Below are positions 1-7,994 of a stretch of 21,381 nt of DNA, piece after piece (positions within the stretch are counted from its first letter, which is position 1; each line of letters begins with the position of its first letter). This DNA is from CAZBBC01 sp964489835. GTDB lineage: Bacteria > Calditrichota > Calditrichia > JAJRVZ01. A program made the position numbers and the translations under genes. Under the pieces are notes generated by a model that worked only from the letters and a program-made list of their open reading frames with translations, was not told the origin of the DNA and made no database searches. Location: NCBI GenBank assembly GCA_964489835.1, contig CAZBBC010000071.1, forward strand, positions 1-21,381. The letters are read 5' to 3'.

Positions 1-279
1 AAACATATGCTTTTAGGCGTATCTTCAAAATGGAACGGCCTTCATGCATTTCATTCTTAATGATAACAGTAATCGGTTTTTTTAGATAAACATATCTGGA
101 TACTGCTGCCGCACGATAAGCAATCTTTTTTAGCATGACCAGATCTGTATTTGCCGGTAAATAAAACTCTGAATGAATTTCTGATACTCGGGTTCTTCCT
201 CGGCACTCACTTGCCCCCAACTGGTAGAGGATATGTTTATGATGATAATTACTAAAAAATAAGAAACGATAAATCGCAT
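1..279 (-). pseudogene. Disrupted MscS-type mechanosensitive channel gene (partial at window edge)
   Basis: A well-placed ribosome site (GGAGG) precedes ATG at 277-279. That frame gives a convincing signal peptide (MRFIVSYFLVIIIINIS, then SWGQVSAEEEPEY) but stops at TAA 130-132 after 49 codons. A second minus-strand frame, open from about 285 to the window edge, reads EFYLPANTDLVMLKKIAYRA, then VSRYVYLKKPITVIIKNE and ILKIRLKAYV. This resembles the C-terminal cytoplasmic domain of MscS-family channels, where the LPADTD, PYVYL..P and KAYV patterns recur. The transmembrane and beta-domain parts expected between signal peptide and C-terminal domain are absent. I infer a gene with an internal deletion and frame change. 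Alternatively, two unrelated gene ends were joined. The gene continues left of the window. Confidence 0.5.
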
Positions 280-475
280 ATTTGCCTCCGGATTGAATTC
301 TTCACTTAGTCATTCATCATTTATTAATACTACAAAGTTAATGCGTCGTTCTTCTGAATGGAAATTTTTATGAGTTTTCAATTCTTAAATCAAAAATCGT
401 TAATCCTTGCTCTATATTCAAAAGGTAGAGATAAACGCTTGGGCATGGGAAGGTTGAATCACATAGTATTCATGT

Positions 476-1546
476 TTAAAATAGTTTTAAATTGATGCCC
501 AATCCCGGTTCTTCATTTGGATAAAGATATCCATTTTTTATTTTGATCATTCCCCCGGCAGGATCATCGATCAAATCAAGATGACCATCCAAATCAGCAT
601 AAACAACATTTGGTTTACTCAGGGCAAAATGCAGACCGGCGGTAATCGCCAGGGCAGATTCATCCATACAGCCAACCATGACTTCAAGCCCTGCGGAGCG
701 GGCCACCGAATTAATATGCAACGCTTCGGAAATCCCACCGACTTTCATGATTTTAATATTTACCATATCCACCAAATCCCGGCGGGCTAGCCGGAAAGCA
801 TCTCTTAAATTCATCAGACTTTCATCGGCCATTACCGGAATCGGTACCGCACTGGTTACCCTGCCCAATAAATCGGGTTGTCCCCGGGGCGTAGGTTGTT
901 CGATCAGTTCCAGGTTGGCTGCCTTGGTGTCACGGACAAACTTTATGGAGTCTTCCACTGAATAACCCTGATTAGCATCAAAACGTAAGTCGATACCTTT
1001 TCCGACTATTTCCCGGACCTTATTTATCCGTTCAATATCTTCCTGCACATCGATACCACCTTTAATCTTCAAACACTTAAATCCCCTGGTGATAAATTCC
1101 CGGGCCATATTAACAGTCTCTTGAGTTGGCAGGATACCGATTGTTACACTGGTTTTTATCCGGTCCCGATATCCCCCTAGAATTTTCCAAACCGGAAGTT
1201 TTGCCGTTTTACCCAAAATATCTAAAAGAGCCATATCTACAGCTGCCAGAGCGGATGGATGACTGGAAATTTCTTTTTTGATATGTTCCATTATACGGCT
1301 CCAGCGCAGGGGATCCCGTCCGATTAACTCAGATCGTATCAATCCATCCAGACAATTGAACACTGACTTAGGGGTTTCTCCGGTAACTTCCAGATCTGGC
1401 GCAGCACAGCCAAATCCGATCAAACCCGTATTCGTGGTCATTCGGACAAATACATTCACCGTTTTTTCCACCGTTTCATAGGCAATGGTATAGGGGGTGG
1501 CCAGATTCATCTCGACCTCAATATACTCCATACCTATAATCTTCAT
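476..1546 (-). CDS. Dipeptide epimerase / N-acetyl-D-glutamate racemase-like (enolase superfamily, DgcA-type)
   Basis: This 356-residue protein is a muconate-lactonizing-type enolase-superfamily enzyme, closest in motifs to L-Ala-D/L-Glu epimerases. Visible residues are the LKIKGG pair (K160/K162), metal ligands D190 (RFDANQGY), E216 (ELIEQP) and D241 (ADES), the second catalytic lysine near K265 (NIKIMKVGG), and the GCMDES loop that binds the dipeptide amino group in characterised epimerases. Length is normal and the catalytic set complete. It starts at ATG 1546 after a strong GGGAGGAAGG site and lies 43 nt downstream of the PP-loop/creatininase gene, so it is probably last in that operon. 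Known members epimerise murein-type dipeptides. A subgroup (DgcA) racemises N-acetyl-D-glutamate together with a DUF1611 protein, and a DUF1611 gene lies two genes upstream, so that role is the better guess. Substrate is inferred. Confidence 0.9.
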   Translation of the reverse strand: MKIIGMEYIEVEMNLATPYTIAYETVEKTVNVFVRMTTNTGLIGFGCAAPDLEVTGETPKSVFNCLDGLIRSELIGRDPLRWSRIMEHIKKEISSHPSALAAVDMALLDILGKTAKLPVWKILGGYRDRIKTSVTIGILPTQETVNMAREFITRGFKCLKIKGGIDVQEDIERINKVREIVGKGIDLRFDANQGYSVEDSIKFVRDTKAANLELIEQPTPRGQPDLLGRVTSAVPIPVMADESLMNLRDAFRLARRDLVDMVNIKIMKVGGISEALHINSVARSAGLEVMVGCMDESALAITAGLHFALSKPNVVYADLDGHLDLIDDPAGGMIKIKNGYLYPNEEPGLGINLKLF

Positions 1547-1589
1547 GCAGACCTTCCTCCCGGCAAGTTCGTATAAACCTTATCTGCCA

Positions 1590-3932
1590 TCAATATTTTC
1601 GTTGATATATTTCTTCAAGTGATAAATTTTTCAGATCTTCTATAAAAGCAACCAGATGGGCGATCATGATCTGCCACATTTTTTTGCCTTTTTCGGCATT
1701 TGCCTTGGTCGGATCACCCATGGTACCGTCCTCCGAAATCTTTTCGGTATACGCATACCAGGATATACCTCGTTTTGAAGTAAAATTCAGGTAGCGGCTG
1801 GAGAACTCCGGCACTGATTTCCGGGCCAGAGATAGTTTTACCAAATCGGGACGAATTGCGAGGGCCGTGCTGGTCTCAAATTCACCGGCATGAACATCAT
1901 TGGGGGTCTCAACCATCTGATAAATATCCACATCACTGGTTTCTCCGCTATCCACACTAACAAAAATACGGGCATCCCGGTTGATCATCTGAGCGGCAAA
2001 ATTCAGAGAAGGACTATTACCTCCGTGTCCGTTGATAATTACAATTTTCTTGATTCCATTTTTGGCTAAACTCATCCCAATTTCATAAACGAGTTTTGAT
2101 AAGGTATCATTATTGATACTCACCGTACCTTTAAAACCATCATGATGATAGGATACACCGTAGGGAATTGACGGTAATACCAGAGGTTTTGGTTCACTAC
2201 AGGCCCCGGCAACCTGATTGGCCAGGTATTCGGCATCAAATGAATCCGTATCCAATGGTAGATGGGGACCATGTTGCTCCAATGCACCAACCGGCAAAAT
2301 AGCCACATCGACTCTTTCCAAGTATTCTTTCACGTCCGGCCAGGTTAAATGTCCCCAGACAAATGAATTGGTTTCATTTTTATCCTTTGGATTTTTTTTT
2401 ATCTTTTTTTCCATTGTCTCAAATGGATAGGGTTTTTGAAGCAACAAATCAGAATTTAAGTCGATTTCCACCCAGTTTTTACCAATTTTATATACCACAC
2501 CACTGGCATGTTTTAGAAAGATTTTATATAACGGTTCTCTCAATCTTTCCGGTATAGTTTCAAAGGGTGACCGTTGAGAATCGATTCTTACTTTTAAAAT
2601 TTCCGACCGTTCTTTAAATACGGTATCTAAATCTAATATGCCCTTTTCTTTTAGCATAAAAAGTAATTGCTCATATCCGGCAGATTCCTGATGGATTCCC
2701 TCTGAGGGTAAGCTGATTAAACATGGTTGAATTTGTCCCATCTTATATCCACAGGTTCGAGGATCTACGTCAATCGCCGTCAGCATCCCGATAATACGAC
2801 GACATTTTTCGCATTTTCCGCATGGAAAGATTCGCTCCCCCTCAATATGCGTTGCATGACAGGAAACCTGATGTTTCTGTAAATGGGGATACCGTTCCGC
2901 TAATATTTTTAAAATTAACATTTCTGAAAGCGGTCTCACTATTGAAAATTGGGCAATTGACCACCCTTTTGACAAAAAATAACGTGACAGTATATTATCA
3001 AAATAACGGCTCTGGTCATATAATCCATCATAGTGGGTGATGCCTTTAAAATTTCTGCGGATTGTTGTATCATACTCATCACCAATGACCAGGCAGCCAA
3101 TCCCTCTCTTTTTTAAAATCGGTAAAGCACCAAATAGGAAAACGGCTACTGTCCATAATCGAATAGGATATTCATCTGATCGTAGATTTGAGTAGTCTGC
3201 ACGTATAAAAGGGAGGTGTCGTAGCATCCAGTTAAATACCCGGTCTGAATTTGTCCATACTCTACCTGTATTTGGAATATTCTCTTTAAAATATCGGTAA
3301 GCATTTAAAGCCGTATACCAATGTCGTCCTGATTCATTGATAAAAATTGGATGTACATCTTTTCCTATTTCGTGTAATAATCCATAACTTAACAGACTAT
3401 CTTTTCCTCCACTGGATAGAACGGCATGTTTATTGTTGTCTGTATGCCAGAATTTCCATAAGGATTTTTTACTGTCAAGATCGTCGGACATAAAGGTAAT
3501 CGTTGCATTTGTGTATTTGTCATATGCTTTAGCAGGTAAATTTTTCCAATCATTTTTAATAAAAGGATTCGGTTCAAGAAATTTCTTTACATATATTTCG
3601 CGGGAGGTATTTTCAGTCATCTCTTTGATAAAACGTTTATCCTGTTGGTTGAATAAACCATAAAAGATAATTTCATGACAAAAAAGCCCATAGTTCATCG
3701 CTACCTGCGCGGCAAGCATATTCGCTATATTCTTATCTCCCGGATCATCCGGTTGAAAAACATTTTCTTCATATTTATATATTAATGTAATCTGGTCAAC
3801 CTTTTTATTTTGATGTAATTTATAGGTTGCCACCAAACGGTTTGGATCTAATATTGCGGGTCCTATCTCCAGTTTATTAATAACCTTTAAACTATCGAGT
3901 GTCAGATTTGGGTTATTATTTGTCATTGGCAT
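1590..3932 (-). CDS. PP-loop ATPase fused to creatininase-family amidohydrolase
   Basis: This 780-residue protein joins two enzyme families. Residues 1-165 are an unrecognised N-terminal domain. Residues ~166-400 form a PP-loop (N-type ATP pyrophosphatase) domain with SGGKDS at 174-179 and a cysteine cluster CGKCEKC at 371-377, as in QueC-like proteins. A lysine-rich linker (~505-522) leads to a creatininase-family domain (~525-775) with E552 and H554 (GALEQHGPHLPL), D563, HHDGF at 596-600, NGHGG (H636) and HAGEFETS (~681-688), i.e. all expected metal ligands. PP-loop enzymes adenylate a carboxyl or carbonyl to install N or S. Creatininase-type enzymes hydrolyse cyclic or linear amides. One polypeptide could therefore make and open an amide or lactam, but the substrate is unknown. 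It starts at ATG 3932 (a second Met is two codons in), 257 nt after the DUF1611 gene and 43 nt before the epimerase. I see no frameshift at the domain junction, so the fusion looks genuine. Confidence 0.85.
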   Translation of the reverse strand: MPMTNNNPNLTLDSLKVINKLEIGPAILDPNRLVATYKLHQNKKVDQITLIYKYEENVFQPDDPGDKNIANMLAAQVAMNYGLFCHEIIFYGLFNQQDKRFIKEMTENTSREIYVKKFLEPNPFIKNDWKNLPAKAYDKYTNATITFMSDDLDSKKSLWKFWHTDNNKHAVLSSGGKDSLLSYGLLHEIGKDVHPIFINESGRHWYTALNAYRYFKENIPNTGRVWTNSDRVFNWMLRHLPFIRADYSNLRSDEYPIRLWTVAVFLFGALPILKKRGIGCLVIGDEYDTTIRRNFKGITHYDGLYDQSRYFDNILSRYFLSKGWSIAQFSIVRPLSEMLILKILAERYPHLQKHQVSCHATHIEGERIFPCGKCEKCRRIIGMLTAIDVDPRTCGYKMGQIQPCLISLPSEGIHQESAGYEQLLFMLKEKGILDLDTVFKERSEILKVRIDSQRSPFETIPERLREPLYKIFLKHASGVVYKIGKNWVEIDLNSDLLLQKPYPFETMEKKIKKNPKDKNETNSFVWGHLTWPDVKEYLERVDVAILPVGALEQHGPHLPLDTDSFDAEYLANQVAGACSEPKPLVLPSIPYGVSYHHDGFKGTVSINNDTLSKLVYEIGMSLAKNGIKKIVIINGHGGNSPSLNFAAQMINRDARIFVSVDSGETSDVDIYQMVETPNDVHAGEFETSTALAIRPDLVKLSLARKSVPEFSSRYLNFTSKRGISWYAYTEKISEDGTMGDPTKANAEKGKKMWQIMIAHLVAFIEDLKNLSLEEIYQRKY

Positions 3933-3996
3933 TATCTCTTTTTTTGATAATTATGTTTTAATTTTACCTAACCTGGATAATCTATCTCTCGCGACG

Positions 3997-4012
3997 GCCC
4001 ACCGCGGCAGGC
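3997..4012. repeat. GC-rich imperfect palindrome in an AT-rich gap
   Basis: GCCCACCGCGGCAGGC is an imperfect palindrome (12 of 16 positions self-complementary, centred on CCGCGG). It sits in a GC-rich segment (about 3988-4029) that contrasts with its AT-rich surroundings. Its reverse complement begins GCCTGCCG, matching the palindrome at 4130-4145, so both look like members of one short mobile or repeated palindrome family. Confidence 0.55.
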
Positions 4013-4129
4013 ACGCGCAGCGACGCAACGATTTATTTTTAAATGATTTACGTCAACATAGTGAAATTGTAATAAATTATTTTTAATTTTTTATAAAAAT
4101 TTTATAAATAATTTTTTCTCTGCGCCGCG

Positions 4130-4145
4130 CCTGCCGGCGGGCAGG
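4130..4145. repeat. GC-rich perfect palindromic hairpin
   Basis: CCTGCC-GGCG-GGCAGG is a perfect 6-bp stem with a 4-base loop. It lies between two near-identical short segments (TCTCTGCG before and after), as if inserted into a repeat of that type. It lies 44 nt downstream of the DUF1611 stop on the minus strand. No T-run follows, so a dispersed palindrome is likelier than a terminator, although it could attenuate transcription into the PP-loop/creatininase gene. Confidence 0.6.
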
Positions 4146-4189
4146 TCTCTGCGTTTCTGCGTGAGATTTTTATGAATAGATCAGGCTAA

Positions 4190-5260
4190 TTATTTTTTTA
4201 TTTTAGAAATCACTACATGACTTAAAGCGTCACCGCCATCCAGAAGACAATCGAATACCGGCAAAGTTAAAGCGTCATTGATATATTTTTTCTGTTTTTG
4301 CACATCATTTTTATTCATATTCTCATGATTAATGGTAATTGCGATCACCGGTTTATTCGAAATTATCTCGATCGCCTGTATCTGTTTTTCCAATGGCTGA
4401 ATCAGATAACCGGGGAATCCGTCATATTCTTTTCTTGCTGGAGCGTGTTGCAATATTATCAGATCGGGTCTTGCGGCAGCCAGGATTTCATATCCGCCCG
4501 GGTACGCTGGATTAAGCAGACTGCCCTGGCCCTCAATGACAAGCACATCAGGATCTGTTTCCTTCCAGGCTGTCCAGACAGCATGCTCAATTTCACCGGT
4601 GAGAAAATCATTAACCAGGGAATCTAACATAATTCCATATTTTGCTCCTTGCATCCAGGCCGTCTGTCCCGTACCGATAAATTCAGTTTTAATACCATTT
4701 TTTATTAATGCATTGACCAGGATCCAGGCTGTTGTCCGCTTTCCAATGGCCGAATCGGTACCAAGTACAGCAACCTTCAGGGACTTTACCTCCTCTATTT
4801 TGCCGGAAAAAAAGTGTAAATTTTTGCGATCCGCGGGTTTCCTAATATCTCTCAGCTGCACCTTATGCCATTTTGCCAGATTTACAATATCATTATCTTC
4901 ACCTAAAAAATCATGCAACCCATTATCAATATTCAGATTTGCCCTAATCGCTTCCCTGACAGATTGTTTAACCTCCGGCGTCATTCTTCCCCCGTCGGGG
5001 GCAAGTCCGATAACAAAATAATTTGGAATTATTTTTTGCGATTTTACCTGTTGCAACGCTTGTGCCAGAGAAGCAACAACAGGAATATTATTTTGTCGGT
5101 TATCAAGCACTTCTCCACTATCTTTACCGGCATATTTTGAATCTATCACAGATAAAATATTGTATCTTTTAGAAAAACGTACCAAGCCATGAGCGGTCTT
5201 GCCATTAGGAGTGTTAAAAGCTCCCTCGCAGTAGACAATGGCATTATTTTCTAAATTCAT
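4190..5260 (-). CDS. DUF1611 family protein (DgcN-like, putative D-amino-acid N-acetyltransferase)
   Basis: A 356-residue protein with a Rossmann-like N-terminal part (residues ~5-140, including FVIGLAPDGGRM) and a C-terminal P-loop part starting at LGTDSAIGKRTTAW (~166-179). It continues through FIGTGQTAWMQGAKYG and VIEGQGSLLNPAYPG. This is the DUF1611 N+C architecture at full length. The only functionally described members I know are DgcN proteins, which N-acetylate D-glutamate for a partner racemase, DgcA. A DgcA-like epimerase is in this cluster, which supports but does not prove that role. The start ATG 5260 overlaps the stop of the upstream PLP gene as ATGA and has GGGGAG just upstream, so the two are translationally coupled. 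It could act on another D-amino acid or acyl donor. Confidence 0.85.
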   Translation of the reverse strand: MNLENNAIVYCEGAFNTPNGKTAHGLVRFSKRYNILSVIDSKYAGKDSGEVLDNRQNNIPVVASLAQALQQVKSQKIIPNYFVIGLAPDGGRMTPEVKQSVREAIRANLNIDNGLHDFLGEDNDIVNLAKWHKVQLRDIRKPADRKNLHFFSGKIEEVKSLKVAVLGTDSAIGKRTTAWILVNALIKNGIKTEFIGTGQTAWMQGAKYGIMLDSLVNDFLTGEIEHAVWTAWKETDPDVLVIEGQGSLLNPAYPGGYEILAAARPDLIILQHAPARKEYDGFPGYLIQPLEKQIQAIEIISNKPVIAITINHENMNKNDVQKQKKYINDALTLPVFDCLLDGGDALSHVVISKIKK

Positions 5261-6351
5261 GCTTTTCTCCCCGTAAGAATTGCTACATATCGGTCATTGG
5301 TTAAATTTTGTCTGGCCTGTTGCTCAACCAGCGCAATTAATCCTGCCGTTGAGGCGGGTAGCACATGGAGACCTTCATGTTCCCGAATTTTCTTAGAATA
5401 GGCCATCAGGTTTTTATCACTGATATTTGCCGCCCATCCGTCTGTTTTACGTATGGCTGATAGAGCCAGGTCACCGTCAATGGAATGCCAGTTAATTAAT
5501 GGTTCATTCACCCGGGTTTCCTTAATTCTTCCCGGTTCAAGATCCTCACAACTGGCTTTGCCCTTTAAATAAGCATTAACAATTGGATTTTTATTAAACG
5601 ATGAACCAGCAATGATACGGGGAATCCGTGAAGTTTTACCCCGGCGATATAAACTCAGAAATCCTTTATAAATCCCGGCCAGGGTCGTCCCATTAGAGAC
5701 AGGAATGGCCACAGCTGCCGGAGCATCGCGGAGTTCATCGTAAATTTCATAGGCAATTTCACCATAGGACTGTAACTGAATGGCCGTATTTGCCCCTCCG
5801 GGATTTGCATCATAAAATCCATTTTTTTCTGCATAATCCTGGGATTGAATAACAGCGTTCTCATAATCTCCGGTAAAGGGAATAATTTTTGAACCTAATT
5901 CTTCCATTTCTATTTTACGTTTTGTCTGAAAGGTAACAGGAATAAAAATATGGCAAGTTAAGCCGGCCAATGAAGTTGCCAGAGCCATGGCCACACCATA
6001 GTTACCACAGGTAGCCATCGTTACTGTGTCAAATCCTCTTCTGAGGGCATCCATCGACTGAGCAAAAGCGATGCGGTCTTTTTGAGTGCCGGTAGGGTTT
6101 CCTCCTTCAAATTTCAGGTATAACTGGCGGAATCCAATCATTCGCTCAATGTTTCTGGCTCTGGTTAAATTTGAGTCACCGATCTGTGAGTCGATAACAT
6201 CTTCGAAAGCTTCGAGTCTCTCCTCAATTGCCCTGTCAACATCACATGCTATTTTTTTTAATGTTTCTAAATCATCATCCAATAGCGTATAATCGCCTTC
6301 AGCATTATCCAGAATGTTTATTCCATTCAAATTAGTATTATCTATAGACAA
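5257..6351 (-). CDS. Threonine synthase-like PLP enzyme (fold type II)
   Basis: The 364-residue protein has the fold-type II PLP signature: the internal aldimine lysine in GGNPTGTQKDR (K91), the substrate/PLP loop ATCGNYGVAMA (~113-123), and a later glycine-rich loop PVSNGTTLAG that binds the PLP phosphate. Order and spacing fit the threonine synthase/cysteate synthase/diaminopropionate group, but it lacks the long N-terminal domain of many threonine synthases. No thrB/thrA neighbours are present, so it is probably a lyase, synthase or racemase of the local pathway. The start is an unusual TTG at 6349-6351, chosen because AGGAG lies 6 nt upstream (6358-6362). It is the first gene of the minus-strand cluster and overlaps DUF1611 by 4 nt. 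Housekeeping threonine synthase is a weaker alternative. Confidence 0.8.
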   Translation of the reverse strand: MSIDNTNLNGINILDNAEGDYTLLDDDLETLKKIACDVDRAIEERLEAFEDVIDSQIGDSNLTRARNIERMIGFRQLYLKFEGGNPTGTQKDRIAFAQSMDALRRGFDTVTMATCGNYGVAMALATSLAGLTCHIFIPVTFQTKRKIEMEELGSKIIPFTGDYENAVIQSQDYAEKNGFYDANPGGANTAIQLQSYGEIAYEIYDELRDAPAAVAIPVSNGTTLAGIYKGFLSLYRRGKTSRIPRIIAGSSFNKNPIVNAYLKGKASCEDLEPGRIKETRVNEPLINWHSIDGDLALSAIRKTDGWAANISDKNLMAYSKKIREHEGLHVLPASTAGLIALVEQQARQNLTNDRYVAILTGRKA

Positions 6352-6423
6352 TCGTCACTCCTGGTTAAAAAATATTAAATTATTTTCTTATATTAGTTTT
6401 ATTTATCCTGATTCATTTATACC

Positions 6424-6438
6424 GCAGCCGTTGGCTGC
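6424..6438. repeat. Perfect hairpin GCAGCC-GTT-GGCTGC
   Basis: A 6-bp perfect stem with a 3-base loop lies about 70 nt upstream of the PLP-enzyme start. There is no T-run on the minus strand. It could be a transcript-stabilising or attenuating hairpin or one more dispersed palindrome. Confidence 0.5.
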
Positions 6439-6582
6439 AAACAAAAAAATTAGTCCACGAATTATCCGTCTTCGCCGGATCAGGCTTTGACTGACACGAA
6501 TTTTCACGATTTATTTCGAATTTCACTAATTTTTTTCTAAAATTTGTTTTTAAAATGATAGATAAAACAATATAATCAATAC

Positions 6583-6634
6583 AAATCAATATTTTCCAAA
6601 AATTCCAATACATTACCTGAAAATTCTAAATCAA
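6583..6634 (-). pseudogene. Fragment of a PP2C/SpoIIE phosphatase gene paralogous to 8148-9344
   Basis: These 52 bases match 8398-8449 at 46 of 52 positions with no gaps. On the minus strand they read LDLEFSGNVLEFLENIDLY then stop, against IDLKPSGIVLGYLENIDLH in the intact phosphatase. The match keeps the coding phase and ends abruptly on both sides, so it is a gene relic and not chance similarity of AT-rich DNA. It suggests a former tandem paralogue or a partial duplication of the phosphatase. Confidence 0.7.
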
Positions 6635-6693
6635 GGAAAAGTATCATGAGGGCTTTCTTAAACTTTTTCACTATCAATTATCCTCCGGTTTTG

Positions 6694-7503
6694 TTAAAAA
6701 AGTTGCTTGCCAAATGATTTAACAATAAAGACCGGATTTGCAGCTCGGCGGATGACTTTTTCGCTGACACTTCCCAGTAAAAAATAATCCCCTCCACTCG
6801 TACCGTGCGTGGTCATGACGATCAAATCAATACTATTCTCCTCTGCATGTTTAAGGATTTCTTTGGGCACATACCCTTCCCTGACTTTTATAGAGGTGTC
6901 AATAACAGGACCCGGAACATCGTGAACAATCTTTTCAATCAATTTTAATGAGTTTTTATGTAAGTCCGGCAATAATTTCAATAAAGAGGATTTTTCCAAT
7001 GCAAATAGAGCCGGGGGTATCGATTCTTCTATCACATGTATCACTTCCAGCTGGGCATCATAATCCCTGCACAGGATTTTTGCATAGGTGATAGCCTTTT
7101 TTGAGTGATCCGAAAAATCGATCGGGACCATAATCCGGTTAATCTTTTGTACAGGTTTTGCAATCTTTTTTTCCCTGATAGTATATACCGGACATTTGGC
7201 AAAACGCACAACTTCTTCAGTAACGCTCCCCAGAAACAGGTAACCCAGGCCACGACGCCCATGAGTTCCCATCACAATCAGATCGATGTTATTTTTATTT
7301 GCATACTCTAATATAATTTCCGAAGGAGAATATCCTCGTTTCTGGATTTTAATAATCCTGGTCGCACCGACTGCATGCTCTTTTATGTGTTTTTCACTTT
7401 CTTCCATGGCATATTTTTCTAGCTGAGTATTATTCTGCTCAAGATGGGGATTATCATATCCTGGGTCGAAGGTCTCCTTAGTATGAATGGTGATGACATG
7501 CAA
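6694..7503 (-). CDS. Universal stress protein, two UspA domains (5' end out of frame)
   Basis: This tandem UspA protein has two nucleotide-binding signatures of the G-2x-G-9x-G-S type: GTHGRRGLGYLFLGSV in domain 1 and THGTSGGDYFLLGSV in domain 2. The second domain begins at NRIMVPIDFSDHSKKA. The open frame begins only at TTG 7501-7503 (LHVITIHTKE), leaving domain 1 without its first strand and helix. Those residues are encoded just upstream in the same phase (KKILCPTDFSNCSKQ, then FLSKKYGAKLHLLHV) up to the A-run at 7596-7604, where a stop (TAA, 7603-7605) blocks the frame. The natural ATG is at 7613-7615, and removing one A from the run of nine restores a 307-residue protein. Two-domain UspA proteins are cytoplasmic stress-response ATP-binding proteins. 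Confidence 0.88.
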   Translation of the reverse strand: MHVITIHTKETFDPGYDNPHLEQNNTQLEKYAMEESEKHIKEHAVGATRIIKIQKRGYSPSEIILEYANKNNIDLIVMGTHGRRGLGYLFLGSVTEEVVRFAKCPVYTIREKKIAKPVQKINRIMVPIDFSDHSKKAITYAKILCRDYDAQLEVIHVIEESIPPALFALEKSSLLKLLPDLHKNSLKLIEKIVHDVPGPVIDTSIKVREGYVPKEILKHAEENSIDLIVMTTHGTSGGDYFLLGSVSEKVIRRAANPVFIVKSFGKQLF

Positions 7504-7595
7504 TAAGTGTAGTTTAGCGCCATATTTTTTAGATAAAAATAACGCATGGAGATAGGCTTGTTTTGAGCAATTAGAAAAGTCAGTCGGGCATAATA

Positions 7596-7604
7596 TTTTT
7601 TTTT
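7596..7604 (-). other. Homopolymer A9 frameshift site in the universal stress protein gene
   Basis: On the minus strand, ATG TTA AAA ATA is followed by a run that should continue into KKILCPTD. With nine A the frame is wrong. With eight A it reads MLKIKKILCPTDF without a break. The site may be a real inactivating indel, a sequencing or assembly error, or a transcriptional slippage site, since runs of nine A are prone to slippage. Confidence 0.8.
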
Positions 7605-7960
7605 ATTTTTAACATCTTCTGCCTTCTGTATAAAAAGATGTATTACAGGTTTGAATACTTACTTTCAAGAAAGCCATTAATTATGGACCTATAATATGAA
7701 TTCAAGATGAATCTTTGATCAAATTGATAATATGAAATGTCGGAGAGGATGTTTTGTCTAGCCAGTACAATACTGTGAGTGGTATTAAAACTTGCAAGGT
7801 AAGTTTCAGAATCAATATCAGATTCATACAATCGTCTCTATATTATAATGTACCCTACTTATTTAATGATCTAGATCATAAGTGTCCGGTTTAAAAATTT
7901 TGACTAATGTTATGACTAAAAAAACTCATCCCCAAACCTGCGTCTAAGCCGCATCTTCAA

Positions 7961-7981
7961 CCTTCTCTTAAGAAGAGAAGG
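7961..7981. repeat. Perfect 9-bp hairpin inside the MITE-like element
   Basis: CCTTCTCTT-AAG-AAGAGAAGG is a perfect 9-bp stem with a 3-base loop, the first of a pair of hairpins in the nested repeat. Confidence 0.7.
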
Positions 7982-7994
7982 GGCTCCCTAAAGT

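Larger units (their letters stand above)
6352..6693. other. Gene-free gap with repeat debris
   Basis: This 342-nt AT-rich gap separates the universal stress protein from the PLP-enzyme cluster. It holds the TTG-start ribosome site at its left end, a small hairpin (6424-6438), a second hairpin ATCCG-N7-CGGAT (6464-6480) in a stretch with the look of a dispersed intergenic repeat, and a degenerate copy of part of the PP2C phosphatase gene (6583-6634). I see no intact gene. Confidence 0.6.

Noticed and set aside
4536..5021. 161-codon plus-strand open frame opposite the DUF1611 gene
   Set aside because: It is antisense to a well-supported gene, has low-complexity Ser/Pro-rich translation and no ribosome site.
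5257..6351. Housekeeping threonine synthase (thrC)
   Set aside because: PLP motifs fit, but the protein is short for many ThrC forms, has no threonine-pathway neighbours and is translationally coupled to DUF1611, so a specific name is not justified.
7643..7831. 62-codon minus-strand frame upstream of the stress protein
   Set aside because: It has a TTG start directly after a stop, no clear ribosome site and no recognised similarity. It may still be a small gene, but I cannot support it.
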